In this document: in pieces, positions 7,758 to 15,417 of the stretch | Layout: every line of letters starts with the position of its first letter | Numbering within the stretch: position 1 is the first letter of the stretch | From: an uncultured Clostridia bacterium | Lineage (GTDB): Bacteria > Bacillota > Clostridia > Oscillospirales > Ruminococcaceae | Assembly (NCBI GenBank): GCA_947427325.1 | Contig: CANEHP010000023.1 | Span: 1-18,086 of the forward strand | Reading direction: 5' to 3' | DNA length: 18,086 nt | Translations under genes and position numbers: made by a program | The notes under the pieces: generated by a model | Seen by the model: only the letters and a program-made list of their open reading frames with translations | What the model was told of the DNA's origin: nothing | Databases searched by the model: none

Positions 7758-9194
7758 ATGGCAGATAAGAAAATGGTTGAAGCAATAACTTCAAGAGATG
7801 TGGATTTTGCTCAATGGTATACCGATATTGTTAAAAAGGCTGATTTAATTGATTATTCCAGCGTTAAAGGCTGTATGATCATAAGACCGTATGGATATGC
7901 AATTTGGGAAAATATGCAGAAAATTCTTGATGGAATGTTTAAGGAAACAGGACATGAAAATGTTTATATGCCTATGTTCATACCGGAAAGCTTATTGAAC
8001 AAAGAGAAAGATCATGTTAAAGGTTTTGCTCCCGAGGTAGCATGGGTGACTTACGGAGGAAACGAAAAGCTTCAGGAGCGTCTGTGCGTTCGCCCTACCT
8101 CTGAAACTCTTTTCTGTGAGCATTATGCCAATGTTGTACATTCACACCGCGATTTGCCCAAGCTGTATAATCAGTGGTGCTCCGTGGTTCGTTGGGAAAA
8201 AACTACCCGTCCTTTCCTTCGTTCAAGGGAATTTCTTTGGCAGGAGGGACATACGGTTCATGCTACCGCTGAGGAAGCTGTTGAAGAAACCGAAAGAATG
8301 TTGAACATATACGCGGAATTTTGTGAAAAATCATTAAATATGCCTGTTGTCAAGGGCAAAAAGACTGAAAGCGACAAGTTTGCGGGAGCAGAAGCAACCT
8401 ATGCAATAGAAGCTCTTATGCATGACGGAAAAGCGTTGCAGGCAGGTACGTCTCATTATTTCGGCGACGGATTTGCCAAAGCCTTCGATATAACCTATAC
8501 CAGCAAGGAAAACAAGCTTGAATATGTATATGAAACCTCTTGGGGAGTTACCACCAGACTTATTGGTGCAATTATAATGTCCCACGGGGATGATAACGGT
8601 TTGGTTCTTCCTCCCGCAGTCGCTCCTATACAGGTTATAATTATTCCTGTAAATCAGCATAAAGAGGGAGTTTTGGATAAGGCGCAGGAAATTGCCGCAA
8701 GACTTAAAGATAAATATCGTATTAAAGTGGATGACAGTGAAAACAGCCCCGGCTGGAAATTCTCCGAGTACGAAATGAAGGGCGTTCCTCTCCGTCTTGA
8801 AATAGGTCCTAAGGATATTGAAAGCAACCGGTGCGTAATCGTTCGCCGTGATAACCGTGAAAAAAGCTTTGTTTCTCTGGATATGTTGGAGGAAACTGTT
8901 GAACAGCTGTTAAAGGCTTATAGTGAGAATATTTACAATATTGCCTACGAGAATATGGAAAAGCGCACCTATGACTGCACAACTATGGACGAGATTATAC
9001 AAAAGCTGAATGAAAACGGCGACGGCTTTATTCGTGCTATGTGGTGCGGAGACGAGGCTTGCGAGGATAAGGTTAAGGAAGTAACCGGAGTCGGTTCAAG
9101 ATGTATTCCTTTTGAGCAGAAGGAGATCGACCATAAGTGTGTTTGCTGCGGCAAGCCTGCTAAGCTGATGGTTTATTGGGGTAAGGCTTATTAA
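7758..9194 (+). CDS. proS: prolyl-tRNA synthetase, archaeal/eukaryal type
   Basis: Class II synthetase that charges tRNA-Pro with proline. At 478 residues it is the short form without the bacterial editing insertion. Class II motifs are visible: RPTSET at 112-117, a proline- and ATP-site loop RWEKTTRPFLRSREFLWQEG at about 145-164, and LVLPPAVAPIQVIIIPV at the start of the anticodon-binding domain. The C-terminus carries a cysteine-rich zinc-domain remnant (CGDEACEDKV and KCVCCGKP) and ends in tyrosine, as in the archaeal-type ProS family. GGGG seven bases before the ATG is the ribosome binding site. The gene is alone on its strand. This ProRS type is common in clostridia, so it is not by itself a recent transfer. 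Confidence 0.97.
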   Translation: MADKKMVEAITSRDVDFAQWYTDIVKKADLIDYSSVKGCMIIRPYGYAIWENMQKILDGMFKETGHENVYMPMFIPESLLNKEKDHVKGFAPEVAWVTYGGNEKLQERLCVRPTSETLFCEHYANVVHSHRDLPKLYNQWCSVVRWEKTTRPFLRSREFLWQEGHTVHATAEEAVEETERMLNIYAEFCEKSLNMPVVKGKKTESDKFAGAEATYAIEALMHDGKALQAGTSHYFGDGFAKAFDITYTSKENKLEYVYETSWGVTTRLIGAIIMSHGDDNGLVLPPAVAPIQVIIIPVNQHKEGVLDKAQEIAARLKDKYRIKVDDSENSPGWKFSEYEMKGVPLRLEIGPKDIESNRCVIVRRDNREKSFVSLDMLEETVEQLLKAYSENIYNIAYENMEKRTYDCTTMDEIIQKLNENGDGFIRAMWCGDEACEDKVKEVTGVGSRCIPFEQKEIDHKCVCCGKPAKLMVYWGKAY

Positions 9195-9281
9195 TTTTTG
9201 TATTGTATTGAGATTATGACTTTTTTCAGACTGTAATAAAAGGTGCTAAATCAATCAGCATCTCTTATACTTACTAATTTC

Positions 9282-9311
9282 AATTTAAAAAGGTGCTAAC
9301 CTTTTTAAATT
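9282..9311. repeat. 12-bp-stem hairpin downstream of proS, possible terminator
   Basis: AATTTAAAAAGG (9282-9293) and CCTTTTTAAATT (9300-9311) are perfectly complementary around a TGCTAA loop. The T run is inside the stem and no extra U-tract follows, so as a proS terminator it is plausible but not classic. The motif AAAGGTGCTAA also occurs at 9239-9249, giving a short direct repeat. Between 9195 and 9281 nothing else was seen. Confidence 0.5.
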
Positions 9312-9345
9312 ATTCGGTTGAGGTCGAATAGCCGCTGAAGGCGGC
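9311..9345. repeat. two adjacent small hairpins
   Basis: TATTCG/CGAATA (9311-9316 with 9325-9330) is followed at once by GCCGC/GCGGC (9331-9335 with 9341-9345). They sit back to back between the proS-proximal hairpin and the palindromic element at 9363, adding to a chain of about six hairpins in 175 bp. Confidence 0.5.
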
Positions 9346-9362
9346 ATGGAATGTACGTTGGG

Positions 9363-9454
9363 TACTATTTCTTGATGGGACAGTGTCCCGTCGGTTTCGC
9401 TGAAATCGGAACATTTAAAAACGTTCAAAGAACGTTTTTAAATTAGAAATAGTA
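9363..9454. repeat. 92-bp palindromic element with 10-bp terminal inverted repeats
   Basis: TACTATTTCT at 9363-9372 pairs perfectly with AGAAATAGTA at 9445-9454. Inside are three further hairpins: GGGAC/GTCCC (9377-9381 with 9385-9389), TCGGTTTC/GAAATCGG (9391-9398 with 9402-9409, with G-T pairs), and a perfect 14-bp stem (9413-9426 with 9430-9443, AAA loop). As RNA it would be a closed four-way junction. Its right end falls exactly where the transposase-like reading frame stops resembling IS256. It could be a small non-autonomous mobile repeat or a structured RNA; nothing here decides which. Confidence 0.5.
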
Positions 9455-9589
9455 TAACATTTGTTCGGTTGTTCCTAAAAACGATCTTTTTAGTTTGTTC
9501 TGAATATCTCCCGTGCTTTTGCAGTCTGCCATCAACAGCTGTACTAATTCCATTTCTTTTTCTGTTAAAATGTTTTTATTTGTTTTCAT
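9443..9589 (-). pseudogene. IS256-family (mutator-type) transposase, N-terminal remnant
   Basis: A 48-residue frame from the ATG at 9589 reads MKTNKNILTEKEMELVQLLM, then KSTGDIQNKLKR and GTTEQML. This resembles the start of IS256-type transposases, where a DIQ..LK.LF..TL..ML pattern precedes EAE(L/M)..HLGY. Here it ends YYF and a stop straight after the ML, at the edge of the palindromic element. The DDE catalytic region is absent. An AAAGGAAG ribosome binding site remains. Upstream, around 9622-9640, a GTGTAAATGTC stretch resembles IS256-type ends. No matching second end was found, so the copy is truncated. The family call rests on a short match. Confidence 0.5.
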
Positions 9590-9650
9590 GTCAATACTTC
9601 CTTTCTTTTTGGATATTATTGACATTTACACGGTTCGTTATTCAGACTCA

Positions 9651-9693
9651 ACAAATCCCAAATTTTCTTTACAACAGAAAATTTGGGATTTGT
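9651..9693. terminator. 18-bp-stem hairpin downstream of rmuC
   Basis: The 18-base arms at 9651-9668 and 9676-9693 are perfect reverse complements around a 7-base loop. They contain the core ATCCCAAATTTTCT and its complement. T-rich sequence follows on the plus strand (TTTATTAT) but not on the minus strand, the direction of rmuC. It lies 22 bp past the rmuC stop, so it is probably its 3' hairpin and may block read-through from both sides. Confidence 0.6.
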
Positions 9694-9714
9694 TTATTAT
9701 GCAGTGATTTTTCC

Positions 9715-11163
9715 TTACTCATCATCTTCCGAATCATCTGCTTCGGTATATAGCTCGGCTTTATCTTCGGAAAGAAGCTTTACATTCTTTAAGCTTTTGT
9801 TTATGGCTCTTGTACGTGTGCCTATCAGCTTTTCAAAGTCCTCATCCACTTTGTTCAGCCTATTGCGAATATCTTCAATCACTTTTTCAAAACTTGAGAA
9901 GTCTTTTTTTGCCTTCTCTAAAACATTCCACACCTCGCTGCTCTTTTCCTGTATTTCCAAAGTGCGGAAGCCCATTTGCAGACTGTTAAGCATTGCCGCC
10001 ATAGTGGAAGGACCTGTAATATTGATTTTATATTCGGTTTGAAGGTATTCCACAAGTCCTAAATGGATTACCTCCGCATACAGACCTTCAAAAGGCAGAA
10101 ACATTATTGCAAAATCAGTGGTATAGGGAGGAGCTATGTATTTTTCTTTTATGCTTTTTGCACAGGTTTTGATTATTGTTTTCAATGCAGAGCGTTGTTT
10201 TTCAATCTCCTCTACACCTCCGCTGTCGTAAGCGGAAAGCAAACTTTGATAAGCGTCAGCCGGGAATTTAGAGTCGATAGGCAGCCATATAGATTGTTCA
10301 GGAGACTGACCCGGCAGTTTAACGGCAAAATCCACTCTTTTTTGATCGTTAGGAACTACAGAAACTTGCTTTGCGAACTGTTCGGGAGAAAGAATCTCAG
10401 AAAGAATCGCTTCTAATTGAATTTCTCCCATTATTCCTCTTGTTTTCACATTGGAAAGCACCTTTTTAAGATCGGTAACTCCTTCGGCAACCTGCTTCAT
10501 TTCGCCTAAGCCCTGATATACCTCGGTTAAACGCTTGTTGACCGTTTCAAAGGACTGTGAAATTCTGTCGTTAAGCGTTTTTTGAAGCTTTTCGTTTACG
10601 GTATCGTTGATTTTGTCAAGGCTTTTTTGGTTGTCGGCTCTGAGCTTTTCCATTGCTTCATTGTTGGAGGTTTGGATTTTATTAAGTATTTCCGATGTTT
10701 CGGATTTAGACTGATTTAACTTTTGCTGAACCTCGTCTAAGTTATTCTTGTTTTCCAAGCGCACCTTTTCTATGCTTTGAGCATTTTCATTTTGCATTTT
10801 TTCCAGCATTTCAAGAGTGTCGCTGCGGATTTTTCCGAATTCTTCTTCTATCCTTTTCAGCTGTGCGGTTAAGTTGTTCAGCTGCTTTTCTTGCTGGTCT
10901 CTCAAGCTGTCGCCCAATCTTGAAACATTATTTGTTATCCCGTTGGATACCTCGGTGCGCAGGGTGCTGTGTCTGCTGTCAGTATCCCTGTTGAGATTAT
11001 CTACTCTTTCGGATAGGGAAGTGAGCTTTTTGTAAAGCTCCTCGTTATCGCCGCTGTCGGAAATACCGCCATCGGATTTTTGATTTTTTATAATAAACAG
11101 TATTCCCAAAATTAAAATAACAACAGATAATGCTAAATTGATATAAGCTATGTAATCTCCCAC
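9715..11163 (-). CDS. rmuC: DNA recombination protein RmuC
   Basis: RmuC-family protein of 482 residues. RmuC proteins are membrane-anchored, coiled-coil proteins with a nuclease-like domain that limit DNA rearrangements at inverted repeats; the precise activity is not settled. Seen here: an N-terminal membrane anchor at about residues 7-25, a long coiled coil at about 45-200 rich in Glu, Lys, Asn and Gln, then the RmuC domain at about 210-450. That domain includes KTRGIMGEIQLEAIL, WLPIDSKFPADAYQ, FLPFEGLYAE and GPSTMAAMLNSL, and a GTRTRAINKSL motif follows near its end. The tail is acidic. The start is GTG at 11163, with AAAGGA eight bases upstream. It is the last gene of the ymfF-to-rmuC operon, 13 bp after the NUDIX gene. 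Confidence 0.95.
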   Translation of the reverse strand: MGDYIAYINLALSVVILILGILFIIKNQKSDGGISDSGDNEELYKKLTSLSERVDNLNRDTDSRHSTLRTEVSNGITNNVSRLGDSLRDQQEKQLNNLTAQLKRIEEEFGKIRSDTLEMLEKMQNENAQSIEKVRLENKNNLDEVQQKLNQSKSETSEILNKIQTSNNEAMEKLRADNQKSLDKINDTVNEKLQKTLNDRISQSFETVNKRLTEVYQGLGEMKQVAEGVTDLKKVLSNVKTRGIMGEIQLEAILSEILSPEQFAKQVSVVPNDQKRVDFAVKLPGQSPEQSIWLPIDSKFPADAYQSLLSAYDSGGVEEIEKQRSALKTIIKTCAKSIKEKYIAPPYTTDFAIMFLPFEGLYAEVIHLGLVEYLQTEYKINITGPSTMAAMLNSLQMGFRTLEIQEKSSEVWNVLEKAKKDFSSFEKVIEDIRNRLNKVDEDFEKLIGTRTRAINKSLKNVKLLSEDKAELYTEADDSEDDE

Positions 11164-11176
11164 GTCTTTTCCTTTC

Positions 11177-11698
11177 TTATGTTCTTATACAACCGTCATG
11201 CTGTCCTTTTGTTTCAAAAGCTGCCGTTATTAAGCTTCTGAAATATGGAATAAACATGCCTTCTTCTATCATTTGGAATATTTCCTCCAAAGACGCCCAT
11301 TTAACAGCCTGAACCTCCTCATACTGCAATTTAAGCCCGCATATATCAATGTCCTTTTCTATCAAATAAAAATCGTCAAAGCCGTCATAAAAGTTTATTG
11401 TAAAGTTGGGGCGAATATCGGTGAAATCGTAATCGATTCCGACCTCCTCCAAAAGCTCCCGGTGTGCGCCCTGTTGGCTTGTTTCACCTTTAAGAACGCT
11501 GCCACCGCAGGTAACGTCCCATAAATTCGGCCATCCCTTTTTAAAAGGCTGCCTTTGTTGGATAAGCATTTGATTTTTTGAATTGAAAATGCAGATATGA
11601 ACAACTGTGTGGTAATCGCCCTTTTCCAAAGGCACACCTCTGATCAATTCCTTGCCTTTCAGCTGTCGGTTAATATCATAAGCGTCCCAAAGCTCCAT
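11177..11698 (-). CDS. NUDIX hydrolase, IPP-isomerase-like subgroup
   Basis: A 173-residue NUDIX protein. The box is canonical (GX5EX7REUXEEXGU), from G66 to I88, with E72 and RELLEEVGI at 80-88. The flanking MLIQQRQPFKKGWPNLWDVTCGG is like isopentenyl-diphosphate isomerase type I and YfcD-like NUDIX proteins. The substrate is unknown; it could be a nucleotide diphosphate or an isoprenoid diphosphate. The ATG at 11698 was chosen because AAAGGA lies seven bases before it. A GTG five codons earlier overlaps the stop of the upstream small gene and has no site of its own. It sits between the small membrane protein and rmuC, 13 bp from the latter, and has no membrane segment. Confidence 0.88.
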   Translation of the reverse strand: MELWDAYDINRQLKGKELIRGVPLEKGDYHTVVHICIFNSKNQMLIQQRQPFKKGWPNLWDVTCGGSVLKGETSQQGAHRELLEEVGIDYDFTDIRPNFTINFYDGFDDFYLIEKDIDICGLKLQYEEVQAVKWASLEEIFQMIEEGMFIPYFRSLITAAFETKGQHDGCIRT

Positions 11699-11709
11699 AG
11701 TAATTCCTT

Positions 11710-11937
11710 TCACATTTTCTTTTTTTGCTTAACGGTTTTTTTAACAATATTCTGCCTGCTGTCCTTTAAAAAAACAAAGTGAATAACAAACTGAAAAGCA
11801 CCTAATCCGATAAGCAATACAAGAGCAATAACGGTTCCTGCATTCCACATACTGCTTATAGAGAAATAAATTATCAGATAAACTGCCGCAAGACATAAAA
11901 TAATGCCTGTGACTAACGGCGACTGGCCCTTTTTCAT
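11710..11937 (-). CDS. small two-helix membrane protein
   Basis: A 75-residue protein with two predicted membrane helices, at about residues 8-26 and 34-56, and a very basic C-terminal tail (KKTVKQKKKM). No family is recognised. Its ATG overlaps the folD stop codon (ATGA), so translation is coupled. Its stop is 11 bp before the NUDIX start. The tight coupling and clean reading frame argue that it is real. The function is unknown. Confidence 0.75.
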   Translation of the reverse strand: MKKGQSPLVTGIILCLAAVYLIIYFSISSMWNAGTVIALVLLIGLGAFQFVIHFVFLKDSRQNIVKKTVKQKKKM

Positions 11938-12770
11938 GACGTTTGGAGCTTTTTAGCTCTGAGTGTGTTTTCCATAAGCATTGCGATAGTCATGGGACCT
12001 ACCCCGCCGGGAACAGGTGTTATGTAGCTGCATTTGGGAGCGACATTTTCAAAATCCACATCGCCGCAAAGCTTTCCCTCGGCATTTCTGTTCATTCCCA
12101 CATCGATTACAACCGCCCCTTCCTTAACCATATCGGCGGTGACAAAGCCTGCTTTTCCCACAGCCGCAACTAAAATATCCGCCCTTCGGCAAACCTCGGC
12201 AAGATTTTTGGTTCTGCTGTGGCAGATGGTTACAGTACCGTTTTCGTGGAGCAAAAGCATACCCATAGGTTTTCCCACAATATTTGAGCGACCTATAACA
12301 ACACATTCCCTGCCGCTTACATCTGTACCTGTGGAATGTATAAGCTCCATAATTCCTGCGGGAGTGCAGGGAAGGAATGAATATTCGCCTATCATGATTT
12401 TTCCTACATTTACAGCGTGGAAGGCGTCAACATCCTTGTTGGGATTAATGTGTTCGATTACGGTTTTTTCGTTTATCTGAGGGGGAAGGGGCAGCTGTAC
12501 CAAAATACCGTTAATATTATTGTCGTTATTGCAGGTTTCCACCAACTCCAAAAGCTGTTCCTCTATAGTTTCTTCAGGCAAAGCATATTCATAAGAGGTA
12601 ATGCCGCAAAATTCGCAAGCCTTTTTCTTATTGTTCACATAAACTCTGCTGGCTTGATTATTTCCCACAATGATAACCGCTAAGCCGATTTTTAAGCCCT
12701 TTTCCGCTATTTCGTCCCTGACTCTTTCCTTAACGCTCAGTGAAACTGCTTTCCCGTCAATTATTTTCAT
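11934..12770 (-). CDS. folD: bifunctional methylene-tetrahydrofolate dehydrogenase / methenyl-tetrahydrofolate cyclohydrolase
   Basis: FolD interconverts 5,10-methylene-THF, 5,10-methenyl-THF and 10-formyl-THF in the cytoplasm, supplying one-carbon units for purines and formyl-Met-tRNA. The protein has 278 residues, normal for the family. Visible motifs are SRVYVNNKKKACEFCGI (Y44 and K48 match the catalytic YxxxK), VQLPLPPQI at 91-99, NKDVDAFH at about 111-118 (the usual Gly after DVD is Ala), PCTPAGIMEL, the nucleotide-binding VIGRSNIVGKPMGMLLL, and the C-terminal PVPGGVGPMTIAMLMENT. It overlaps lgt upstream and the small membrane gene downstream by four bases each (ATGA), so the three are translationally coupled. 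Confidence 0.97.
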   Translation of the reverse strand: MKIIDGKAVSLSVKERVRDEIAEKGLKIGLAVIIVGNNQASRVYVNNKKKACEFCGITSYEYALPEETIEEQLLELVETCNNDNNINGILVQLPLPPQINEKTVIEHINPNKDVDAFHAVNVGKIMIGEYSFLPCTPAGIMELIHSTGTDVSGRECVVIGRSNIVGKPMGMLLLHENGTVTICHSRTKNLAEVCRRADILVAAVGKAGFVTADMVKEGAVVIDVGMNRNAEGKLCGDVDFENVAPKCSYITPVPGGVGPMTIAMLMENTLRAKKLQTS

Positions 12771-13909
12771 TTTTCCTGCCCTCCTTTATCTTCATTATTG
12801 TTTTCATTTTTATCGTTCGTTTCATCTTCATTGTTTTTTTGGATTTCATTATCTTTAGTTTCGCTGTCCTCGACGCTTTCTCCCAAAATACTTGGTGCGA
12901 TTTTTTGCGACGCCTCTTTTTTGGCTTTTTTTACGGCCTTTTTTGCATCCGATTTTTCGTTATCCAATTTAATCTTTTTTTCAAATAGTTCAAATCTTTC
13001 ACGGCTTAAGTCGGTATTAACATAAAGCGGTTTTTGTTCCTTCTTTGTGAAAATACGAAAGTAGATTATCATTATAAGAGCTAAAACAGCGGAAGCTATA
13101 GCTATTACCTGTGAAATTTTTAGTGAACCCGCATACAGGCTGTCGGTGCGCAGCGCTTCTATCCAAGCTCTGCCTGAGCCGTACCAAAGCACGAAATACA
13201 AAAAAACCTCTCCGTCAAAGCTTCTTATTTTATTTGCCACAAAATGTATCAGAAGAAATCCGACTATACACCAAAGGCTTTCATACAAAAAGCAGGGATG
13301 AACCAAAACGTTTGTTTTTTCGGCATTTGAACCCATTGCTTCAATAACAATAGGATCTAATGCAATCTTTGTACCCGTCATTCCCCAAGGAAGATTACCC
13401 GCCGTAGGCGCACCGTAGCATTCCTGATTTATAAAGTTTCCCCACCTGCCTATTGACTGACCGATTAAAATAGCGGGTGCGGCAATATCCAAAAGAGGAA
13501 GAAACGGCGACTTTTTCACCTTACAAGCTATCAGGGCGGCAATAACGCCAAAAATGATACCGCCGTAAATTGCCAAACCGCCGTCATGTATTTTTGTAAA
13601 CATGGTAATGAGGTTATATTTATTGTCCGCTTCGGGATTCATAAGATTATAAAACAGGCAGAAATAGGCTCTTGCTCCGATAAATCCCACTATAATGCCG
13701 ATAAAGGCAATGTCGAAAACATTATCCGATATAAGACCTACCTTTTTTGAATGCTTCATTGCATATAGAAAGCCTAATACGACGCCGAGAGCTATAAGTA
13801 TTCCATACCAATAAATGTCCAAGCCGAACAGCTTAAAAGCTACTCGGTCAATTTCAATATCTCCCGAAAACAGATTTGGAAACTCTACTGATTCTTTTAA
13901 CAAACGCAT
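12767..13909 (-). CDS. lgt: prolipoprotein diacylglyceryl transferase with a charged C-terminal tail
   Basis: Lgt moves a diacylglyceryl group from phosphatidylglycerol onto the lipobox cysteine of prolipoproteins at the outer face of the membrane. The 380-residue protein has several membrane helices and the family motifs: YWYGILIALG at 33-42, HDGGLAIYGG at 108-117 (catalytic-region histidine) and GRWGNFINQECYG at 154-166 (the Lgt signature). After the last helix at about residue 290, some 85 residues form a low-complexity tail. It is first Lys/Ala-rich and then Glu/Asp/Asn-rich, unlike the short end of most Lgt proteins. The AAAGAAAGGA ribosome binding site at 13919-13929 overlaps the ymfH stop. 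The stop overlaps the folD start. Confidence 0.96.
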   Translation of the reverse strand: MRLLKESVEFPNLFSGDIEIDRVAFKLFGLDIYWYGILIALGVVLGFLYAMKHSKKVGLISDNVFDIAFIGIIVGFIGARAYFCLFYNLMNPEADNKYNLITMFTKIHDGGLAIYGGIIFGVIAALIACKVKKSPFLPLLDIAAPAILIGQSIGRWGNFINQECYGAPTAGNLPWGMTGTKIALDPIVIEAMGSNAEKTNVLVHPCFLYESLWCIVGFLLIHFVANKIRSFDGEVFLYFVLWYGSGRAWIEALRTDSLYAGSLKISQVIAIASAVLALIMIIYFRIFTKKEQKPLYVNTDLSRERFELFEKKIKLDNEKSDAKKAVKKAKKEASQKIAPSILGESVEDSETKDNEIQKNNEDETNDKNENNNEDKGGQEK

Positions 13910-13927
13910 AATATTTTGTCCTTTCTT

Positions 13928-15208
13928 TTATATTGTCGGTTCGACGACCGAAATGCTGCAATTATCTATATCCAACTTATTAAGAGCGTCCAATATGTCC
14001 TCATAAGTCAATTTGGAAATAATATCAACACCGTCAAAAACATTCACTCCCAGCATTTCCGCATTAAGCATAGATGTGGCATTTGAACTGACATTTTCAA
14101 AATAATACAGAAATCCTCCGTAGACTCTTTTTTTGATGTTTTCAAATTCCTCCCTGTTCGGCAGCTCTGTTCTCAAACGATTAAGCTCTGAGTTAATTTT
14201 TTCCTTAAGAAGAAAAGGTTCTTTTGATTCTCCGTCAATAACGCAGACGAAAGCTCCTCTGCAATAAAAAACGCCCACATTAAAGCTTTCGTTTATAAGA
14301 CCCTGCTCGTACATATTTGTATAAAATGAAGATGTACAGCCTAAACAGGTTTCCAGCATAACCGTATAGGTAATATAAGCCGTTTGGGCTTCTTTCGATG
14401 TCATCTGAGGAAACTTGTACATTATATTAAATAAAGGGTGCGCACAGGGAAGCTTTACCGTCACGGTTTTTTCCTTAACCTCGTAAGGCTCATCGGGAAT
14501 TATTTTTTCAAGCTTATGATTTTTGGAGGGCTTTAGATATTTATCGCAAATTTCAAGAACCTTTTCCGTATCAAAGCTGCCCGCAATGGATAAAATCATA
14601 TTGTTAAGATTGTAAAATGTATCATAGCAGCGGTATAAAAGCTCTTTGTTTATTTTTGCAATACTTTCCGCACTGCCCGCAATGTCAATTCTGATAGGAT
14701 TGTTGTAATAAACCGCTTGTAAGCAGTTAAAAAACACTCTCCAACCGGGATCGTCCTGATACATATCTATTTCCTGTGCAATAATCCCTCGTTCTTTTTC
14801 CACATTCTCATCGGTAAAATAAGGTTTTTGAACAAAATTTAAAAGAATCTCCAAATTTTCTTCAAACTTTTGCGTGCAGGAAAAAAGATAAACGGTTCTG
14901 TCAAAGGAGGTATAAGCGTTGGCGTTAGCGCCTGTTTTCGCAAATTCGGAAAAAACGCTGCACTCATCGCTTTCAAAAAGCTTATGCTCAAGGTAATGCG
15001 CAATCCCCTCTGGAACGGTAACAAAATCTTCATTCTCATCGGTTTTAAAGCATGTGTCAACCGATCCGTAATTTGTGCCGAATAAAGCGTAAGTGCTGCT
15101 GTACTTTTCCATAGGATAAAGGCATATGGTACAGCCGCAGGGGTGCTTTATCCGTATATTTTTTTCGCCTATTCTTGTGTTTTCAATTATTTCTTTTTTA
15201 TATTCCAT
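13928..15208 (-). CDS. ymfH: M16-family zinc peptidase, YmfH type
   Basis: A 426-residue insulinase/pitrilysin (M16) protein. The inverted zinc motif HxxEH is present as HYLEH at residues 71-75. A downstream glutamate in GIIAQEIDMY (E146) is at the expected distance for the third zinc ligand, so the active site looks intact. There is no signal peptide. In Bacillus, the YmfF/YmfH pair is linked to modification of elongation factor P, and M16 pairs also process peptides in sactipeptide systems; neither partner is seen here. The ribosome binding site is weak (AAAGAAAGAAAAAG). It follows ymfF after a 305-bp gap and precedes lgt by 18 bp. Confidence 0.9.
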   Translation of the reverse strand: MEYKKEIIENTRIGEKNIRIKHPCGCTICLYPMEKYSSTYALFGTNYGSVDTCFKTDENEDFVTVPEGIAHYLEHKLFESDECSVFSEFAKTGANANAYTSFDRTVYLFSCTQKFEENLEILLNFVQKPYFTDENVEKERGIIAQEIDMYQDDPGWRVFFNCLQAVYYNNPIRIDIAGSAESIAKINKELLYRCYDTFYNLNNMILSIAGSFDTEKVLEICDKYLKPSKNHKLEKIIPDEPYEVKEKTVTVKLPCAHPLFNIMYKFPQMTSKEAQTAYITYTVMLETCLGCTSSFYTNMYEQGLINESFNVGVFYCRGAFVCVIDGESKEPFLLKEKINSELNRLRTELPNREEFENIKKRVYGGFLYYFENVSSNATSMLNAEMLGVNVFDGVDIISKLTYEDILDALNKLDIDNCSISVVEPTI

Positions 15209-15276
15209 TTTTTCTTTTTCTTTCTTTAAAAGGTATCTGATTACTAATGCCTGACTGCAACTGATTTTTAATCATC

Positions 15277-15397
15277 TTATAGACAACTTTGAAAAAATCC
15301 TGCGTTTTTTGCTTTGTCAAACCGCCTCGCTATATCGCAAATAACTGCGGCGGCTTTCCTCGCACCAATCGCAGCCTTTTCGCATACTTGTCTATAA
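15277..15397. repeat. nested inverted-repeat element between ymfF and ymfH
   Basis: TTATAGACAA (15277-15286) and TTGTCTATAA (15388-15397) form perfect 10-bp ends. Inside lie CTGCG/CGCAG (15300-15304 with 15370-15374) and CCGCC/GGCGG (15322-15326 with 15349-15353), giving a nested, stalk-like fold of about 120 bases. It is richer in G+C than its surroundings and interrupts an otherwise tight operon. The shape suggests an interspersed palindromic repeat of a kind familiar in gut clostridia, but copy number cannot be seen here. The gap 15209-15513 holds no gene. Confidence 0.6.
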
Positions 15398-15417
15398 TCC
15401 GATTAAGAAACAGTATG

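Noticed and set aside
9363..9454. CRISPR array or rRNA/tRNA fragment as an explanation for the hairpins
   Set aside because: There are no regularly spaced direct repeats, and no tRNA cloverleaf or T-loop consensus was seen.
9313..9471. Direct repeat TTCGGTTG (9313-9320 and 9464-9471) as a target-site duplication around an inserted element
   Set aside because: Removing the stretch between the copies does not restore the transposase-like frame; a stop codon follows at once, and the palindromic element's own ends lie elsewhere.
9469..9753. Open plus-strand frames opposite the IS remnant and rmuC end
   Set aside because: No ribosome binding site, low-complexity Phe/Leu/Ser composition, and overlap with better supported minus-strand features.
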